Positions 10,106 to 11,313 of a stretch of 11,313 nt of DNA are shown here, piece by piece. The stretch is from NCBI GenBank assembly GCA_900618425.1, contig UZAN01048013.1:8475-19787 (forward strand). Reading direction: 5' to 3'. The first letter of the stretch is position 1; the number at the start of each line of letters is the position of its first letter. The translations under genes were made by a program, and so were the position numbers. The notes beneath the pieces are model-generated. The model saw only the letters and a program-made list of their open reading frames with translations. It searched no databases and was not told the DNA's origin. This DNA comes from Echinostoma caproni. Taxonomy: Eukaryota > Platyhelminthes > Trematoda > Plagiorchiida > Echinostomatidae.

Positions 10106-10428
10106 CGAAAGTCGACTAATAACTAAATACTATACCGGTTCTATCGTTTCCTAGGGTACGCAGCTCTTTATTTCGTAATCCATTTAATTTCTCGTAGAAG
10201 AAACTGTTCCCATATGTTCAAGAAATTCCCATTACAGTTGTGTTTGAAGAAAAGTCCAAATTATAAATATAAAGCAATAGATAGAAAGTCTCATTATTTG
10301 TTGCCTTGAATTATCAGTATCTAAGTTGAACTGCATCTACTAACCAATGTGCAAATGTAAAATCAAGACTATCTGAATCCAACTTTTAGTTGATCTATTG
10401 TTGCTGAATGTGTTGATTTCCCTTCCAG

Positions 10429-10559
10429 TCTTGAAACAGGCTCTCGTTAGTAATCAGCCAAAACCTAATGGTAATATTGCTATCATTCCGACGGCTGACT
10501 CCGTAAAATATCTTGAAGATTACTTTGTCAAACAAGCTTTGGTGGCCCAAACGTTGTAA
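10429..10559 (+). CDS. Candidate terminal coding exon of an unknown gene
   Basis: A good 3' splice site (tgttgatttcccttccag) ends at 10428, with a plausible branch-point sequence (gctgaat) about 20 bases upstream. Of the three frames, only one stays open. It starts with two bases of a split codon and runs 42 codons from 10431 to TAA at 10557-10559. The peptide starts LKQALVSNQPKPNGNIAII and ends YLEDYFVKQALVAQTL. Its composition (A, V, P, G, D, K, with amphipathic spacing) is more protein-like than random translation of this AT-rich DNA. I do not recognise the protein. If real, the upstream exon must end with one base of the split codon, and the 3' UTR could reach AATAAA at 10970-10975, which is followed by a GT-rich patch; that UTR would contain the 21-bp array. 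The upstream exons were not found in the window and may lie beyond a long intron. The exon is short enough that chance cannot be excluded. Confidence 0.42.
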
Positions 10560-10656
10560 ACGACAAAATTAGGGTTTCGCATTCAAGTAACAGTTAGTTG
10601 TGAGTAGTGGTGTGGGATAATTGATATTGATCGATTTGAATTGACTATCCTTCAGA

Positions 10657-10677
10657 CTTCACCTTGACGCACAATCC
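10657..10677. repeat. Probable outlying degenerate copy of the 21-bp unit
   Basis: CTTCACCTTGACGCACAATC lies 55 bases before the first clear unit of the array. It aligns with the array unit that reads CTTTAGCCTTGACC..., with one base missing after the fifth position. It suggests that the array was once longer, or that single units were seeded nearby. Confidence 0.45.
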
Positions 10678-10731
10678 CCAGTTTTCCGACTCAACAATAT
10701 ACTCGGAAGCACTACACCTTTTCCCATCAAG

Positions 10732-10857
10732 CTTTAGCCAAAACCCGCAATCCTTTAGCCAAAACCCACAATCCTTTAGCCTTGACCTACATTCCTTTAG
10801 CCAAAACCCACGATGCTTCAGCCACGACCCGCAGTCCTTTAGCCTCGACGCGCAACC
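10732..10857. repeat. 21-bp tandem repeat, six units
   Basis: Six adjacent units of exactly 21 bp start at 10732, 10753, 10774, 10795, 10816 and 10837. The first two differ at one base. All begin CTTTAGCC or CTTCAGCC and continue in two sub-variants, AAAACCC (units 1, 2, 4) and TTGACC / ACGACCC / TCGACG (units 3, 5, 6). Because 21 is a multiple of three, reading frames persist: the plus strand reads a heptad SFSQNPQ-like repeat and the minus strand reads FWLKDCG-like repeats, both stop-free. Two open strands at once is what a stop-free 21-mer yields automatically, so this does not argue for coding. The array lies 83 bases downstream of the transposase stop codon and may be part of that transposon's subterminal region or of a 3' UTR. 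Confidence 0.92.
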
Positions 10858-10933
10858 TTTGGTCACACCGCCGTGGGCGAGTCAGAACAAAAACTATCGG
10901 TATATTCTGAGGTCGACGAATGTTGAAAAAATT

Positions 10934-10939
10934 TATATT
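10934..10939 (-). promoter_or_regulatory. Possible variant polyadenylation signal of the transposase gene
   Basis: AATATA (minus strand) starts directly after the transposase stop codon. It is a known weak variant of AATAAA. No canonical AATAAA is seen on the minus strand in the next 100 bases, so the true signal is uncertain. Confidence 0.2.
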
Positions 10940-11313
10940 TTACAAATTTTCATATTGCAAAGCTTGACTAATAAATGAGAAGGTGTGACGACCGTATGCC
11001 ACGCAGTTGACTGTAGTAACGGTATCAAATGCCGCACCACATAGTGATTGGAGTAGGTTTAGACGATGTGCCCGTATCGTCAAACCATTTGGTACATCTC
11101 GTATGGCTTCAGTGTTTTCAGTGAACCAGTTTTTAATATACTGAATTATAAGGGAATTAAAAGAATGAAATATCTCACCTGTTTGAATTTACTGAAGACC
11201 TCTTCCGATGGATTGAAAAAGGGACTATATGGTGGGAGAAATCGGACATGGTGGTTGGCATTTAACTGTGAATGCAAAGCTCTCCGATGAACGGGCGCAT
11301 TGTCAAAGATAAC
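10940..11313 (-). CDS. DDE transposase of the IS630-Tc1-mariner superfamily, C-terminal part, two exons
   Basis: The minus strand enters the window in frame and reads VIFDNAPVHRR..., then VRFLPPYSPFFNPSEEVFSKFKQ in adjoining parts, as exon 11313-11179. This is the second half of a DDE_3/Tc1-like RNase-H-fold catalytic domain: FDNAPVH carries the second catalytic Asp (codon 11302-11304), PPYSPFFNPSEE corresponds to the classic PPYSPxLNPIE box, and its first Glu (codon 11203-11205) is the likely third catalytic residue, with 32 residues between them. The Ile of NPIE is Ser here. AAACAG is followed by GTGAGA, a strong donor. Without splicing the frame hits TAA after ten codons. The acceptor cccttataattcag restores phase 0 at 11140, giving 67 codons (YIKNWFTENTEAIRDV..., ...YGRHTFSFISQALQYENL) to TAA at 10940-10942. 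The first catalytic Asp and the DNA-binding N-terminus lie beyond the right edge. There are no nonsense codons or frameshifts in the 111 visible residues. The enzyme would cut and join transposon ends in the nucleus. A domesticated host gene is an alternative. Confidence 0.88.
11141..11178 (-). other. 38-bp GT..AG intron in the transposase gene
   Basis: The intron begins GTGAGATATTTC and ends CCCTTATAATTCAG on the minus strand, with a T-rich stretch before the acceptor. It interrupts the frame between complete codons (phase 0), contains an in-frame TAA, and joins two open exons. Introns of about 30-40 bp are characteristic of the 5' parts of schistosome genes. Confidence 0.8.

Larger units (their letters stand above)
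7512..10428. other. AT-rich stretch without a supported gene
   Basis: The stretch holds A-rich tracts near 7588-7609, an ATCAT-type short repeat near 7898-7921, a 9-bp direct duplication (TACCTTATA) at 8909-8917 and 8918-8926, and (TTTA)n at 10091-10105. The plus strand is open from about 9391 to a TAA at 9738-9740 (roughly 115 codons from an in-frame TGA), and again at 8982-9188, with no known domain and no convincing splice context. The minus strand at 8194-8244 reads MGILNTQTKEKVHEIVE, in good start context and followed by GTTAGT, a possible tiny 5' exon. These are weak. The stretch may be intron of the plus-strand gene whose candidate terminal exon begins at 10429. Confidence 0.45.

Noticed and set aside
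10645..10866. The minus-strand frame through the same array (FWLKDCG-like repeats) as a protein
   Set aside because: It is the mirror artefact of the same stop-free repeat unit.
10664..10978. A plus-strand 104-codon frame with SFSQNPQ heptads as a repeat protein
   Set aside because: The heptads come from the 21-bp array, whose units lack stops on both strands. The end of the frame runs antisense through the transposase terminal exon. No start context or conservation evidence supports it.
11066..11290. A plus-strand 74-codon open frame
   Set aside because: It is antisense to the transposase exons, which carry recognisable catalytic motifs and splice correctly.
1..11313. CRISPR arrays, tRNA or rRNA genes, bacterial promoters or terminators
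   Set aside because: The only regular repeat is the spacer-less 21-bp array. No cloverleaf with intact A and B boxes was found, and the sequence is eukaryotic in character.

Overview
The window looks like AT-rich, gene-poor nuclear DNA from a metazoan. A trematode flatworm of the schistosome type is the best guess. The reasons are: (a) a decayed RTE-like non-LTR reverse transcriptase whose C-terminal motifs match a family I recall as common in trematodes; (b) a decayed Penelope-like reverse transcriptase; (c) a transposase gene interrupted by a 38-bp GT..AG intron, a size typical of short schistosome introns. Nothing looks bacterial: there are no operons, ribosome-binding sites or long uninterrupted genes. 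The species assignment is inference.

Layout. Positions 1-660 (minus strand) hold the C-terminal part of an RTE-like reverse transcriptase, cut by nonsense codons and running off the left edge. Directly behind it on the same strand, about 660-1348, is the N-terminal half of a Penelope-like reverse transcriptase with five nonsense codons and a lost motif A aspartate. From about 1350 to 10,400 the DNA is mostly anonymous. It contains a weak SINE-like block (2281-2450), a GC-richer block that may be an unclassified repeat (2530-3075), a possible retrotransposon 3' tail with two hairpins and a short simple-sequence end (6650-6842), an unexplained 75-codon open frame (7284-7511), and scattered simple repeats. 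No convincing internal exons were found in this stretch.

The right end is the most informative part. A candidate terminal coding exon of an unknown plus-strand gene lies at 10429-10559. A 21-bp tandem array (six units, 10732-10857) follows. Converging from the right edge on the minus strand is the 3' end of a DDE transposase gene of the IS630-Tc1-mariner superfamily (10940-11313, continuing beyond the window). Its two visible exons are open, share phase, and are joined by a clean 38-bp intron. This is the only visibly intact element-derived coding sequence in the window, so it is either a recently active intron-bearing transposon or a host-adopted transposase gene.

The parts do not form a pathway. 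The window is best read as intergenic or intronic DNA built from several generations of mobile elements, with the ends of two genes converging near its right edge.
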